Assembly (NCBI RefSeq): GCF_016595235.1
Contig: NZ_JAENHL010000006.1
Location: forward strand, 744,001-808,000
DNA length: 64,000 nt
Direction: 5' to 3'
Source of the DNA: Taklimakanibacter albus
Lineage (GTDB): Bacteria > Pseudomonadota > Alphaproteobacteria > Rhizobiales > Aestuariivirgaceae
Both the position numbers and the translations under genes were made by a program. This document shows, in pieces, positions 1 through 8,790 of the stretch. The notes beneath the pieces were generated by a model. The model was not told the origin of the DNA. It made no database searches and saw only the letters and a list, made by a program, of their open reading frames with translations. Positions within the stretch are counted from its first letter, which is position 1, and every line of letters begins with the position of its first letter.

Positions 1-7
1 CCTCCAG

Positions 8-472
8 ATGAAGACCTATTCGGCGAAAGCCAAGGAAATCGAGAAAAAGTGGGTGCTGATCGACGCGAATGGGCTGATCGTCGGGCGTCTCGCCACGATC
101 ATCGCCAATCGCCTGCGCGGCAAGCACAAGCCCACTTTCACGCCCCATATGGATTGCGGTGATAATATCATCGTCGTGAATGCCGAGAAAGTGGTCCTCA
201 CGGGCAATAAGCGCAAGGACAAGACCTACTATTGGCATACCGGTTTCCCGGGCGGCATCAAGGAACGCAAGGCCGAGAAGATCCTCGACGGCAAGTTCCC
301 GGACCGCGTCCTCGAGGCGGCGGTGAAGCGCATGCTTCCCGGCGGCCCGCTGAAGCGCCAGCAGATGTCCAATCTGCGCATCTACAAGGGCGAGGCTCAT
401 CCGCATGAGGCTCAGAACCCGACGAAGCTCGACATCGCTTCGCTCAATCCCAAGAACACGCTGAGAGGCTAA
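8..472 (+). CDS. rplM: 50S ribosomal protein L13
   Basis: Primary 23S rRNA-binding protein of the large ribosomal subunit, needed early in 50S assembly. The 154-residue product has normal bacterial L13 length, with a typical start ([16 protein letters not shown]) and the conserved central segment [16 protein letters not shown] followed by the [10 protein letters not shown] stretch. It lies 4 bp upstream of rpsI, the usual two-gene ribosomal operon, and the pair ends at a strong hairpin terminator. The promoter lies before the window. Identification is secure. Confidence 0.98.
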   Translation: MKTYSAKAKEIEKKWVLIDANGLIVGRLATIIANRLRGKHKPTFTPHMDCGDNIIVVNAEKVVLTGNKRKDKTYYWHTGFPGGIKERKAEKILDGKFPDRVLEAAVKRMLPGGPLKRQQMSNLRIYKGEAHPHEAQNPTKLDIASLNPKNTLRG

Positions 473-476
473 GACC

Positions 477-965
477 ATGGCTGAACAGACAACTCTTTCG
501 AATCTCGGCGAAGCGCTGGGCCAGGTCGCCATCCAGGCGCAGGCCGCTTCCGCGCCCGCCAAGCCCAAGCTCGACGCCCAGGGCCGCGCTTACGCCACCG
601 GCCGCCGCAAGGACGCGATCGCCCGCGTGTGGGTGAAGCGTGGCGCCGGCAAGATCACCATCAACGGCAAGGCGATCCATCTCTATTTCGCCCGCCCGGT
701 GCTGCAGATGCTCGTCCAGCAGCCGATGGTCGCCGCTCTGCGCCGCGACCAGGTCGATGTCGACTGCACCGTCGTCGGCGGCGGTCTCTCCGGCCAGGCC
801 GGTGCGGTCCGTCACGGCCTCTCCCGCGCTCTGACCTATTTCGAGCCGGAGCTGCGTGCGATCCTCAAGAAGAACGGCTTCCTGACCCGCGACCCGCGCG
901 CCGTCGAGCGCAAGAAGTACGGCCGCGCCAAAGCCCGTCGTTCGTTCCAGTTCTCGAAGCGCTAA
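477..965 (+). CDS. rpsI: 30S ribosomal protein S9
   Basis: Small-subunit protein whose C-terminal tail reaches the P-site tRNA. The 162-residue product has the alphaproteobacterial form: an Ala/Pro-rich N-terminal extension of about 35 residues before the conserved core that opens with [14 protein letters not shown]. The C-terminus ([17 protein letters not shown]) is the expected basic tail ending in KR. Second gene of the rplM-rpsI operon, followed 33 bp after its stop by a terminator. Confidence 0.98.
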   Translation: MAEQTTLSNLGEALGQVAIQAQAASAPAKPKLDAQGRAYATGRRKDAIARVWVKRGAGKITINGKAIHLYFARPVLQMLVQQPMVAALRRDQVDVDCTVVGGGLSGQAGAVRHGLSRALTYFEPELRAILKKNGFLTRDPRAVERKKYGRAKARRSFQFSKR

Positions 966-998
966 GCGCTCAGCGAGCCTACTGGCTGCAAGCGAAAA

Positions 999-1026
999 GG
1001 GATGGTGGAAACACCATCCCTTTTTT
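999..1026 (+). terminator. Intrinsic terminator of rplM-rpsI, probably bidirectional
   Basis: A perfect 9-bp stem (GGGATGGTG / CACCATCCC) with a GAAA tetraloop is followed by six T residues. Four A residues before the stem give a T-run on the other strand, so it probably also ends minus-strand transcription from uxuA, whose stop codon is only 6 bp away. Confidence 0.9.
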
Positions 1027-1031
1027 CATGT

Positions 1032-2207
1032 TCAGTCGAGACGATCGAGCGTGCGCATGATGCCGCGTAGCTCAGCCACGCCCTTGAGGCGACCGATGCA
1101 GGAATAGCCGGGATTCACTTTCTTGCCGATGTCATCGACGATGGCATGGCCGTGATCGGGCCGCATCGGGATCTCCCAGTCGGAACGGCCCTCGGCGCGC
1201 CGCCGTTTCTCCTCGCCGAGGAGGGTGGCGACGACCTTGACCATATCGGTGTCGCCGTCGAGATGTTCGGCCTCGTGGAAGGACCCGTCCGGTTCCTTGC
1301 TGACGTTGCGCAGGTGAGCGAAGTGGATGTCCTTGCCGAAGTCCTTCGCCATAGCGACCAGGTCGTTCTGGGCGGAGGCGCCATAGGAGCCGGTGCAGAG
1401 CGTGAGCCCGTTGGCGGGTGAGGGACAACCCTCGAGCAAGGCCCGGGCATGGGCGGCAGTGGAGACAGCGCGCGGCAGGCCGAAGATCGGGAAAGGCGGA
1501 TCATCGGGATGGATCGCCAGGCGCACACCGGCCTCTTCGGCGACAGGCGCGATCTCGCGCAGGAACGCAATGAGATTGGCGCGCAGGCCCTCGACGGTAA
1601 GGTCGTGGTAGCGGGCGAGAGCCGTGCGGAAACTCTCGCGGTCGAAGATGAATTCGCGCGCCGGCACCCAGCCGATGAGATTGGCCTCGAGCCGCGCCAG
1701 CTGACTTTCGCTCATCGGTGCCAGTCTTTGCCGCGCCGCCGCTATCCGTTGCGGCGGATGATCGTTCTCGGCACCCTGACGCTTCAGGACCAGCACGTCA
1801 TAGGCACAGAAATCCACGATGTCGAAGCGCAGCGCCGTGCCGCCATGCGGCATTGGAAAATCGAGATCGGTGCGCGTCCAGTCGGTGATCGCCATGAAAT
1901 TGTAGCAGACCGTCTTGATGCCCGCCGCCGCGACCGCTCCGAGCGAGGCCTTGTAATTGGCGATGAGATCGCGAAAGCGGCCGCTGCGCGTCTTGATGTC
2001 CTCATGCACGATGATGCTTTCGACGACATCCCAGCTGAGGCCCGAGGCTTCGATCTCGGACTTGCGTTTCAAGACTTCATCTTCAGGCCAGGCGCGGCCG
2101 TCATTGAGATGATGAAGGGCCGACACGATTCCGGTGGCGCCCGCCTGACGGGCATGGGCGAGTGTCACGGGATCATCGGGGCCGAACCAGCGCCAGGTCT
2201 GTTTCAT
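1032..2207 (-). CDS. uxuA: Mannonate dehydratase
   Basis: Converts D-mannonate to 2-keto-3-deoxy-D-gluconate in hexuronate catabolism (cytoplasmic, divalent-metal dependent). The 391 residues match the UxuA family in length and motifs: N-terminal [16 protein letters not shown], the barrel segment [13 protein letters not shown], the metal-site regions [17 protein letters not shown] and LCTGSYGA, then HFAHLRNV and RPDHGHAI. It lies 45 bp downstream of the transporter gene tctA on the same strand, so it is probably the last gene of the tctCBA transcription unit. That suggests the transporter imports a uronic or other sugar acid; the link is inferred. Confidence 0.93.
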   Translation of the reverse strand: MKQTWRWFGPDDPVTLAHARQAGATGIVSALHHLNDGRAWPEDEVLKRKSEIEASGLSWDVVESIIVHEDIKTRSGRFRDLIANYKASLGAVAAAGIKTVCYNFMAITDWTRTDLDFPMPHGGTALRFDIVDFCAYDVLVLKRQGAENDHPPQRIAAARQRLAPMSESQLARLEANLIGWVPAREFIFDRESFRTALARYHDLTVEGLRANLIAFLREIAPVAEEAGVRLAIHPDDPPFPIFGLPRAVSTAAHARALLEGCPSPANGLTLCTGSYGASAQNDLVAMAKDFGKDIHFAHLRNVSKEPDGSFHEAEHLDGDTDMVKVVATLLGEEKRRRAEGRSDWEIPMRPDHGHAIVDDIGKKVNPGYSCIGRLKGVAELRGIMRTLDRLD

Positions 2208-2252
2208 CCGGCCTATCCTAGCACAGATTCGAGAGCGTCTCCGGCCTGACCG

Positions 2253-3764
2253 TTACGCGCTCTCCTCGACAAAGACCTCGGCGCGCTTCTTCTTCACGGC
2301 CGGCAGGAAGACGATGACGAGCACCGCCGCAGCCAGGACGAGAAGGGTGGCGCTGATCGGGCGGGTGATGAAGGTCGTGGGATCGCCCTTCGACAGGATC
2401 ATCGCGCGGCGCAGATTTTCTTCGAGCAGCGGGCCCAGCACGAAGCCGAGCAGCAGCGGCGCCGGCTCGCAGCGCATTTTCATCAGCGCATAGCCGAAGA
2501 TGCCGAAGAAGGCGACGACATAGAGGTCGTAGACATTGGAGTTCACGCTGTAGACGCCGATCGAGCAGAAAGCCATGATGATCGGAAAGAGGATGTAATA
2601 AGGCACCGTCAGCAGCTTCACCCACAGGCCGATCAGGGGCAGGTTGAGGACGATGAGCAGGAGGTTGCCTATCCACATCGAGGCGATGATGCCCCAGAAG
2701 AGCGAGGGCTGCTCGGTCGCCACATTGGGGCCCGGCACGATGCCCTGGATGATCATCGCGCCGGCCATCAGCGCCATCACCGGATTGGTCGGGATGCCCA
2801 AAGTGAGCATCGGGATGAAGGAGGTCTGCGCCCCGGCATTATTGGCGGATTCCGGACCGGCGACGCCTTCGATGGCGCCCTTGCCGAATTCCTCCGGATG
2901 GGCGGACATGCGTTTCTCGACCGTGTAGGAGGCGAAGGAGCCGAGGATGGCGCCGGCGCCCGGCAGGATGCCGAGCACGGAGCCGAGCGCCGTGCCGCGC
3001 AGGATCGGCGCCGCCATGCGGCGGAAATCCTCGCGCGTTGGCATCAAGCCGTGCACCTTCTTGATCAGCACCGAGCGGTCATGCTCGTTTTCGAGATTGC
3101 GCAGGATCTCGGCGATGCCGAAGACGCCGACTGCGACGGCCACGAAATTGAGCCCGTCGGCATATTCCCTGATGCCGAGATTGAAGCGCGGCGCGCCGCT
3201 GATGACGTCGGTGCCGACGAGGCCGAGGAGGAGGCCCAGCACCACCATGCCCATCGCCTTGATGACCGACCCATGGGCGAGCGCGATCGAGGAGATGAGG
3301 CCGACGACCATCAGTGAGACAAACTCGGCGGCGCCGAATTTGAGCGCTATGGCGGTCAACGGGATCGCAAACAGCGCGATCAGGAAGGTCGACACGGTAC
3401 CGGCGAAGAAGGAACCGATCGCCGCTGTGGCGAGCGCTGCCCCGGCACGCCCATTGCGCGCCATCTGGTAGCCGTCGATGGCGGTGACGGCGGAGGAGGA
3501 CTCGCCCGGCATGTTGATCAGGATGGCGGTGGTCGAGCCACCATATTGGGCGCCGTAATAGACGCCGGCCAGCATGATGAGGGCCGAGACCGGATCGCCG
3601 ATCTGGAAGGTGATCGGCAACAGCATGGCGATGGTGGCGGTGGCGCCGATGCCGGGCAACACGCCGATCAAGGTGCCGAGCAGCACCCCGATGAGGCAGA
3701 AAAGCAGGTTCCACAGCGTCGAGGCGGTGGTGAAGCCGAGGATCAGATTGTCGATGAGTTCCAT
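2253..3764 (-). CDS. tctA: Tripartite tricarboxylate transporter, large permease TctA
   Basis: Large membrane subunit (about 12 helices) of a TTT-family secondary transporter that works with a periplasmic binding protein. The 503-residue product begins MELIDNLILGFTTA and has the family landmarks GVLPGIGATATIAMLLP near the N-terminus and the second conserved loop GILPGAGAILGSF around residue 275, plus the PTNPVMALM segment. The start at 3764 was chosen over an upstream in-frame ATG because a GGGAGA-type ribosome site precedes it and it lies 13 bp after the tctB stop. Substrate cannot be read from the sequence; uxuA downstream points to sugar acids. Confidence 0.92.
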   Translation of the reverse strand: MELIDNLILGFTTASTLWNLLFCLIGVLLGTLIGVLPGIGATATIAMLLPITFQIGDPVSALIMLAGVYYGAQYGGSTTAILINMPGESSSAVTAIDGYQMARNGRAGAALATAAIGSFFAGTVSTFLIALFAIPLTAIALKFGAAEFVSLMVVGLISSIALAHGSVIKAMGMVVLGLLLGLVGTDVISGAPRFNLGIREYADGLNFVAVAVGVFGIAEILRNLENEHDRSVLIKKVHGLMPTREDFRRMAAPILRGTALGSVLGILPGAGAILGSFASYTVEKRMSAHPEEFGKGAIEGVAGPESANNAGAQTSFIPMLTLGIPTNPVMALMAGAMIIQGIVPGPNVATEQPSLFWGIIASMWIGNLLLIVLNLPLIGLWVKLLTVPYYILFPIIMAFCSIGVYSVNSNVYDLYVVAFFGIFGYALMKMRCEPAPLLLGFVLGPLLEENLRRAMILSKGDPTTFITRPISATLLVLAAAVLVIVFLPAVKKKRAEVFVEESA

Positions 3765-3777
3765 CTTCCTGTCTCCC

Positions 3778-4239
3778 TCAGAAGCCGAGCCATGGACCAA
3801 AGGGTCGGAAAGGTAGGTTCAATCCCTTACTGAAGACGAGATAGGAGAAGAACGTGACGCCGACCGACAGGGTGAGAGCGGCGAGCGGCTTCATCCTGAC
3901 ACTGGCGAAGGATGCGGTGAAGGCGGTGATGAAGATGGCGGGCACGAAGCCCAGGCCTCTGACGGTGAGGCCGAAGAAGATTGGCGCCGGCAGGATCAGG
4001 AGCATGCCGCGCCAGGCGAGAGGCCCGATCGGCTCGCCCTGGACGCGTGTCGCCTGGACGAGCACGAAGATGCCGAGCAGGACCAGGACAGCGGCGAGCA
4101 GCAACGGGAAATAGCCGGGGCCCATGCGCAACGCCGTGCCCATATCCAGGATCCAGGACTGATAGGCGAAGAACAGGCCGCAGGCGATGAAGAAGGCGCC
4201 GCACAGGCCGTTGGTGGAATCGATGCGAATGGATTTCAT
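3778..4239 (-). CDS. tctB: Tripartite tricarboxylate transporter, small permease TctB
   Basis: Small, poorly conserved membrane subunit of the TTT transporter. The 153 residues contain four predicted membrane segments: two flank the YQSWILDMGTALRMGPGYFP motif typical of TctB (GxGYFP), and two lie near the C-terminus. The start at 4239 (MKSIRIDSTN) was preferred to an in-frame upstream ATG at 4311 because the upstream codons run across a hairpin terminator and look non-coding. Lies between tctC and tctA in the standard C-B-A order. Confidence 0.88.
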   Translation of the reverse strand: MKSIRIDSTNGLCGAFFIACGLFFAYQSWILDMGTALRMGPGYFPLLLAAVLVLLGIFVLVQATRVQGEPIGPLAWRGMLLILPAPIFFGLTVRGLGFVPAIFITAFTASFASVRMKPLAALTLSVGVTFFSYLVFSKGLNLPFRPFGPWLGF

Positions 4240-4273
4240 GGCGTGGGTCCTCACGCTTGAGTATCGACAGTAA

Positions 4274-4301
4274 GAAAAAGGGGCACCGTTTCCGGTACCC
4301 C
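4274..4301 (-). terminator. Intercistronic terminator/attenuator between tctC and tctB
   Basis: Read on the minus strand, an 8-bp stem (GGGGTACC / GGTGCCCC, one non-Watson-Crick pair) with a GGAAAC loop is followed by TTTTTCTT. It sits 15 bp after the tctC stop and before tctB. A partial terminator here would make the binding protein more abundant than the permeases, as is common in binding-protein-dependent systems. Confidence 0.75.
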
Positions 4302-4316
4302 TATCTCTCACTCACC

Positions 4317-5291
4317 CTAATCGGCAAATTGGCCGGCCGCTTCGATCACCGGCTTCCAGCGCGCGATCTCGCTTTCGAGCTTGGCCTTGAGCGCGGCGGG
4401 CGTCGCTTCGGCCTCGGTCGAGGGCGCCGTGCCCAGCTCGGCGAAGCGGGCGGCGACATTGGCATCCTTGAGCGCCAGCTGCAGCGATTTCGACAGGCGC
4501 TCGGTGATCTCCGCCGGCGTGCCCTTGGGCGCATAGATGCCGTGCCAGATACCGACCTGGAAGCCGGCGAGCCCCGCTTCCTCGGCGGTCGGCAGATCGG
4601 GAAGGACGTCGAGGCGCTTGGCCGAGGTCACCGCATAGGCCTTGATGGTACCGGCCTTGATCTGCTTGGTCGTATTGGTGGTCTGGTCGCACATCATGTC
4701 GACCTGGCCGCCGAGAAGGTCGGTCATCGCCGGGCCGGTGCCCTTATAGGGGACGGTGACCAGCGGGGTCTGGATGGCACTCATGAACATCATGCCGCAC
4801 AGATGCGAGGCGGCCCCGATGCCGGCATTGGCGAGCGTGACCTTGTCTTTGTTGGCCTTGACATAGTCGAGCAGGCTCTTGATGTCGGCGGGCTCGAAAT
4901 CCTTGCGCGCCACGATCGTCATCGGCACGTCGGTAACGAGGCCGACATAGTCGAAGGCCTGCAGCGTGTCATAGGGCAGCTTGCGATAGAGTGTGGCGCT
5001 GGTCGCCATGCCGATATGATGCAACAGCAGCGTGTAGCCATCGGGATCCGCTTTGGCGACGCGTGCCGCGCCCAGCGTGCCGCCGGCGCCGCCGACATTC
5101 TCCACCACGATCTGCTGGCCGAGATCCTTCGACATCGCTTCGGCGACGAGACGGGTCACCGTGTCGGTGGGGCCGCCGGCGGCGAAGGGAACCACCATGG
5201 TGATGGGGCGGTCGGGATAGGTCTGCGCCTGGGCACCGCTCGCCAGAGCGAGCATGGTCGCGGCGGCAAAGGCAGCAAGAAGCTTTCTCAT
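4317..5291 (-). CDS. tctC: Tripartite tricarboxylate transporter, periplasmic binding protein TctC
   Basis: Solute receptor that delivers substrate to TctAB. The 324 residues start with a signal peptide (MRKLLAAFAAATMLALASGAQA, cleavage after AQA), then the Bug/TctC signature YPDRPITMVVPFAAGGPTD, the conserved ENVGGAGGTLGA loop, and PYKGTGPAMTDLLGGQVD near residue 180. First gene of the transport unit; 189 bp separate it from dctD upstream, and that gap holds a sigma54-type promoter candidate. Confidence 0.93.
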   Translation of the reverse strand: MRKLLAAFAAATMLALASGAQAQTYPDRPITMVVPFAAGGPTDTVTRLVAEAMSKDLGQQIVVENVGGAGGTLGAARVAKADPDGYTLLLHHIGMATSATLYRKLPYDTLQAFDYVGLVTDVPMTIVARKDFEPADIKSLLDYVKANKDKVTLANAGIGAASHLCGMMFMSAIQTPLVTVPYKGTGPAMTDLLGGQVDMMCDQTTNTTKQIKAGTIKAYAVTSAKRLDVLPDLPTAEEAGLAGFQVGIWHGIYAPKGTPAEITERLSKSLQLALKDANVAARFAELGTAPSTEAEATPAALKAKLESEIARWKPVIEAAGQFAD

Positions 5292-5449
5292 GAAGTCCTC
5301 CCATTTGAAGTCGATTATTCTACGGATCCGGTGCTTTCGATTGCCCGGACATGACCCCGCATTAAACCCGGGCGGCGGCTGATGGCAATCAGGGAGAGGC
5401 CCGATGACAGGAACTTGCCACTGTTTTGATCGTCAGATGGGTGGAAACG

Positions 5450-5464
5450 GTAACATCCGTGCCC
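5450..5464 (-). promoter_or_regulatory. Candidate sigma54 (-24/-12) promoter for tctCBA-uxuA
   Basis: Read on the minus strand, the 15 bases are GGGCACGGATGTTAC, matching the consensus TGGCACG-N4-TTGC at all but the first base and the G of the -12 GC. Spacing is exact. It lies about 150 bp upstream of tctC and directly after the gene for a sigma54 activator. The imperfect -12 element is the main weakness. Confidence 0.5.
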
Positions 5465-5480
5465 AAGACTGTGTGGGCTT

Positions 5481-6851
5481 TCACACATCGGCCTCCGGAT
5501 CGGCCGGTTCGCTCACCCCCAGCTCACGCTTGTCGAGGCCGTATTTCTGCATCTTCTCGTAGAGCGTCTTGCGTGAGATGCCGAGCGATTCGTAGACCGG
5601 CTTGAGATTGCCGCCGCTCGCCACCAGGGCGCCCACGATGACGCCGCGTTCGAATTGGGCGACGCGGTCGGCGAGACGCGCCGCGGGCGCCGCGGATGTT
5701 TCCTCATCGGCGGGCGACAGGCCAAGGCCCAGCACGAAGCGGTCGGCGGCGTTGCGCAGCTCGCGCACATTGCCTGGCCAGTCGCGCCGCGCAATGTCGG
5801 CCAGAATCTGCGGCGGTACCGGCACGTCGTCACGGCGATAGCGTGCCGCCGCCTCGCTGGCGAGCTGCAGGAAGAGCAGGGGCACGTCGGCCCGGCGCGC
5901 CGACAGCGCGGGCAGGCGCAGCGTCACGACATTGAGACGGTAGAGAAGATCGGCGCGGAAGCGTCCGGCCGCCACTTCCTCCTCGAGATCCGCCTTGCTG
6001 GTGGCTATGAAGCGCACATCGAGCGGCACCGCTTCATTGGAGCCGAGCCGCGTGATGACGCGATCCTGGATGACGCGCAGGAATTTGGCCTGGAGGTCGA
6101 GCGGCATCGAGCCGATCTCGTCGAGGAGAACGGTGCCGCCCCGCCCATGCTCGAATTTGCCGTAGCGGGCCTTGAGCGCGCCGGGAAACGAGCCCGCCTC
6201 ATGGCCGAAAAGCTCGCTCTCGATCAGATGGACAGGAAGAGCCGCGCAATTGATGACGACGAAGGGCTTGGTGGCGCGGCCGCTGAGATCATGCAGGGCG
6301 CGCGCCGCCACTTCCTTGCCGGTGCCGGTGTCGCCGATGATGAGCACATCGGCGTCGGTCGGCGCCACGGCGCGCAGGCGGTAGCGCAGATCGATGATCG
6401 CCTGGGTGCGGCCAGGGAGCCGCGCTTCGATATCGTCGCGCTTGCCGGCGACGGCGCGCAGGCGGCGGTTCTCCAGTACCAGCCGGCGGCGGTCGATGGC
6501 GCGCGCCGCGACATCGGCCAGCGCCTGAGCATTGAACGGCTTCTCGATGAAGTCATAAGCGCCTTCGCGCATCGCCTTGACGGCGAGCTGCACATCGCCA
6601 TGGCCGGTGGCGAGGATGACGGGGATGTCGGGATCGATGTCGCGCACCCGGCTCATCAAGGTCATGCCGTCCATGCCGGGCATACGGATGTCGGTGATGA
6701 GCACGCCGTTGAAGCCTTGCGTGATGAGATCGAGCGCCGCCTCGGCGGTGCCGAAATCACGTACCGGGAAACCGGCGAGATCGAGCGACTGGGCGGTCGA
6801 CCGGCGCAGTTCCTCCTCGTCGTCGACGAGCAACACGACCGCAGGCTTCAT
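5481..6851 (-). CDS. DctD-type sigma54-dependent response regulator
   Basis: Two-component transcription activator, probably switching on tctCBA-uxuA when phosphorylated by the kinase encoded just upstream. Domains in the 456 residues: receiver (about 5-120; phospho-acceptor Asp in [12 protein letters not shown], Lys in IEKPF), AAA+ ATPase (about 145-375; Walker A GDTGTGKE, Walker [11 protein letters not shown], arginine-finger region), and a C-terminal Fis-type helix-turn-helix ([21 protein letters not shown]). The sigma54-contacting GAFTGA loop reads GSFPGA here, a notable departure. Overlaps the kinase gene by 4 bp (ATGA), so they are co-translated. DctD itself is not proven; the target is inferred from position. 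Confidence 0.9.
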   Translation of the reverse strand: MKPAVVLLVDDEEELRRSTAQSLDLAGFPVRDFGTAEAALDLITQGFNGVLITDIRMPGMDGMTLMSRVRDIDPDIPVILATGHGDVQLAVKAMREGAYDFIEKPFNAQALADVAARAIDRRRLVLENRRLRAVAGKRDDIEARLPGRTQAIIDLRYRLRAVAPTDADVLIIGDTGTGKEVAARALHDLSGRATKPFVVINCAALPVHLIESELFGHEAGSFPGALKARYGKFEHGRGGTVLLDEIGSMPLDLQAKFLRVIQDRVITRLGSNEAVPLDVRFIATSKADLEEEVAAGRFRADLLYRLNVVTLRLPALSARRADVPLLFLQLASEAAARYRRDDVPVPPQILADIARRDWPGNVRELRNAADRFVLGLGLSPADEETSAAPAARLADRVAQFERGVIVGALVASGGNLKPVYESLGISRKTLYEKMQKYGLDKRELGVSEPADPEADV

Positions 6852-8725
6852 TCCGCCGCCTCGCGTCGAGACGGGGAGGCCGCATCGAGGGTGATGGTGA
6901 ACAGAGCGCCGCCTTCAAGCTGATTCATAACCGCAAGATTACCGCCGAAGTCTTTGATTATGTTGTAAGAGATGGAAAGTCCGAGCCCCAGTCCCTTGCC
7001 CACACCCTTGGTGGTAAAGAAGGGATCGAAGATACGCGGCGCGATCGCGTCGGGTATGCCGGGGCCATTATCGGCCACCGCGATCGTGACCTTGTCGTCC
7101 TGGCGGCGGGCTGTCAGCGTGATGAGTCTGACGGCCTGACCTTCGACCGCGTCAGCCGCGTTGGAGATGAGATTGACCAACACCTGCTGCAGGCGGATCT
7201 GGCCGGCCTGGACGATGAGGGGCCGAGACCCGAGATCGACGGCAACCTCTGTCTGCGCCGCCTTGAGCCGCCAGGCGACGATCTCGAGCGTGTCCTTCAC
7301 CACATCGGCGAGCGCCACCGGGCCTAGCTGCTCGTTGGGCTTGCGGGCGAAATTGCGCAAATGCCGGCTGATCGAGGCCATGCGGTCGGCGAGGCTCGAT
7401 ATGCGCGAGACATTGTCGCGCGCTTCTTCCGTCCGGTTGCGCTCGATCAGGATCGCGGCGTTGTCGGCATAAGTCTTCACCGCGGTGAGCGGCTGGTTGA
7501 GCTCATGCGAGAGCGCCGCCGACATCTGGCCGAGTGCCGCGAGCTTGCCGGCCTGGATCAGGTCCGACTGGGTCTGGCGCAATTGCTGCTCGGTGGCGCG
7601 CCGCTCGGCGACCTCGGTCCCGAGCTGCTGGTTGACGAGCGCCAGGTCGGCGGTGCGCAAGGCCACGCGCTCTTCGAGCTCGGCCTGGGCGCTGCGCTGC
7701 AATTCGAGCCGCTCACGCAGCCGGGCGCGCCGCTGCAGCAGGATGGCGGCGGCGAGCACCGCGAGGCCCAGAAGCAGGAGGGCGGCGGTGACGCTGGTCA
7801 TCGCCTGGGCATGCACCGGTGCGGTGTCGAGCAGCACGCTCACCGTCCAGCCGGCTTCCGGCATCGGCTCGGCGAGCACCAGATATTCGCGCGCCTGGCC
7901 GCCCATGGTGATGGTCATCAGCTGGTGGCCGCCGCTGATGCTCGTCTGGGTGATCGGCAATTCGCGCAAGGTGGCATTGGCATAGCGGCGCGACGCCTCG
8001 GTGCGCGCCAGCCGGTCGGCCGTCAGCGGCTTCAGGCTCGAATAGAGCCAGTCCAGCTGGTCGGTCATGAAGATGATGCCTTCCGGATCGGAGACGAGGA
8101 TCTCGTAATCGTCGCCCTTCCAGGAGGCTTCGATGGCGTCGATATCGACCTTGAAGACGACGACCCCCTTGATCTCGTCGCGGATGGTGACCGGCGAGGA
8201 GAAATAATAGCCGCGCTTGAGGGACGTCGTGCCGAGCGCGAAGAAGCGGCCTTGCCGGCCTTGGATCGCGTCCTGGTAATAGGGCCGGTAGCTGAAATTC
8301 TCGCCGACGAAGCTCACCGGCCCGTCATAGTTGCTGGCAGCGATGGTCTCGCCGCCCGGCTTGATGACATAGATGTCGGAGGAGGCGAGAAGGACGTTGA
8401 TCTCCTTCAGATAGGCGTCGGCCTTGGTACGTCGAGCCGGATTGTCGGGATCCGCGAGGAGAGCCTGGATGTCGTAGTGATCGGCGATCAAGGCGGGCAA
8501 CGACTGATAGCGGCTCATCTGGCCGCGCAGCACGGCGACCGCGAGCCGCAGGGTCGTCTGGCCACGCGAGGCCGCCTGGTCGAAATAGGTCTTTGTCGCG
8601 AACGTGCTGCCGAAATAGGCGATCACTGCCGCCGCCAGGACGAGCAGCAACGCGGCCCATGCGACAGGGCGTGCCAAGAACCGCTGCGTCACGTCAGTTC
8701 GAGGCGCATGGCGCCTTCCTCCCAT
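6848..8725 (-). CDS. DctB-type sensor histidine kinase
   Basis: Membrane sensor kinase partnered with the downstream regulator. The 625 residues show an N-terminal membrane helix (about 16-37), a large periplasmic double-PDC-like sensor region, a second membrane helix (about 305-330), a coiled-coil linker rich in Arg/Glu, the HisKA box (SAALSHELNQPLTAVKTYAD, phospho-His inside SHELNQP), and the ATPase with N-box NLISNAADAV, G1 DNGPGIP and G2 GKGLGLGLS. This architecture is that of DctB, which senses C4-dicarboxylates in rhizobia; here the transporter is TTT, so the ligand may be another organic or sugar acid. Divergent from the MFS gene. Confidence 0.9.
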   Translation of the reverse strand: MGGRRHAPRTDVTQRFLARPVAWAALLLVLAAAVIAYFGSTFATKTYFDQAASRGQTTLRLAVAVLRGQMSRYQSLPALIADHYDIQALLADPDNPARRTKADAYLKEINVLLASSDIYVIKPGGETIAASNYDGPVSFVGENFSYRPYYQDAIQGRQGRFFALGTTSLKRGYYFSSPVTIRDEIKGVVVFKVDIDAIEASWKGDDYEILVSDPEGIIFMTDQLDWLYSSLKPLTADRLARTEASRRYANATLRELPITQTSISGGHQLMTITMGGQAREYLVLAEPMPEAGWTVSVLLDTAPVHAQAMTSVTAALLLLGLAVLAAAILLQRRARLRERLELQRSAQAELEERVALRTADLALVNQQLGTEVAERRATEQQLRQTQSDLIQAGKLAALGQMSAALSHELNQPLTAVKTYADNAAILIERNRTEEARDNVSRISSLADRMASISRHLRNFARKPNEQLGPVALADVVKDTLEIVAWRLKAAQTEVAVDLGSRPLIVQAGQIRLQQVLVNLISNAADAVEGQAVRLITLTARRQDDKVTIAVADNGPGIPDAIAPRIFDPFFTTKGVGKGLGLGLSISYNIIKDFGGNLAVMNQLEGGALFTITLDAASPSRREAAE

Positions 8726-8790
8726 GGCCTGTCCTACACGTGCCTCCTGACCGACGCAATCTTGCAGGCGAGGGCGGCTTTGCTAAGGTG

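Noticed and set aside
4257-5354. Long plus-strand ORF across tctC
   Set aside because: Antisense to a clear TctC gene with signal peptide and family motifs.
5292-5449. Other sigma54-like matches (for example TGGCAAG near 5415)
   Set aside because: They lack the GC of the -12 element at the required spacing.
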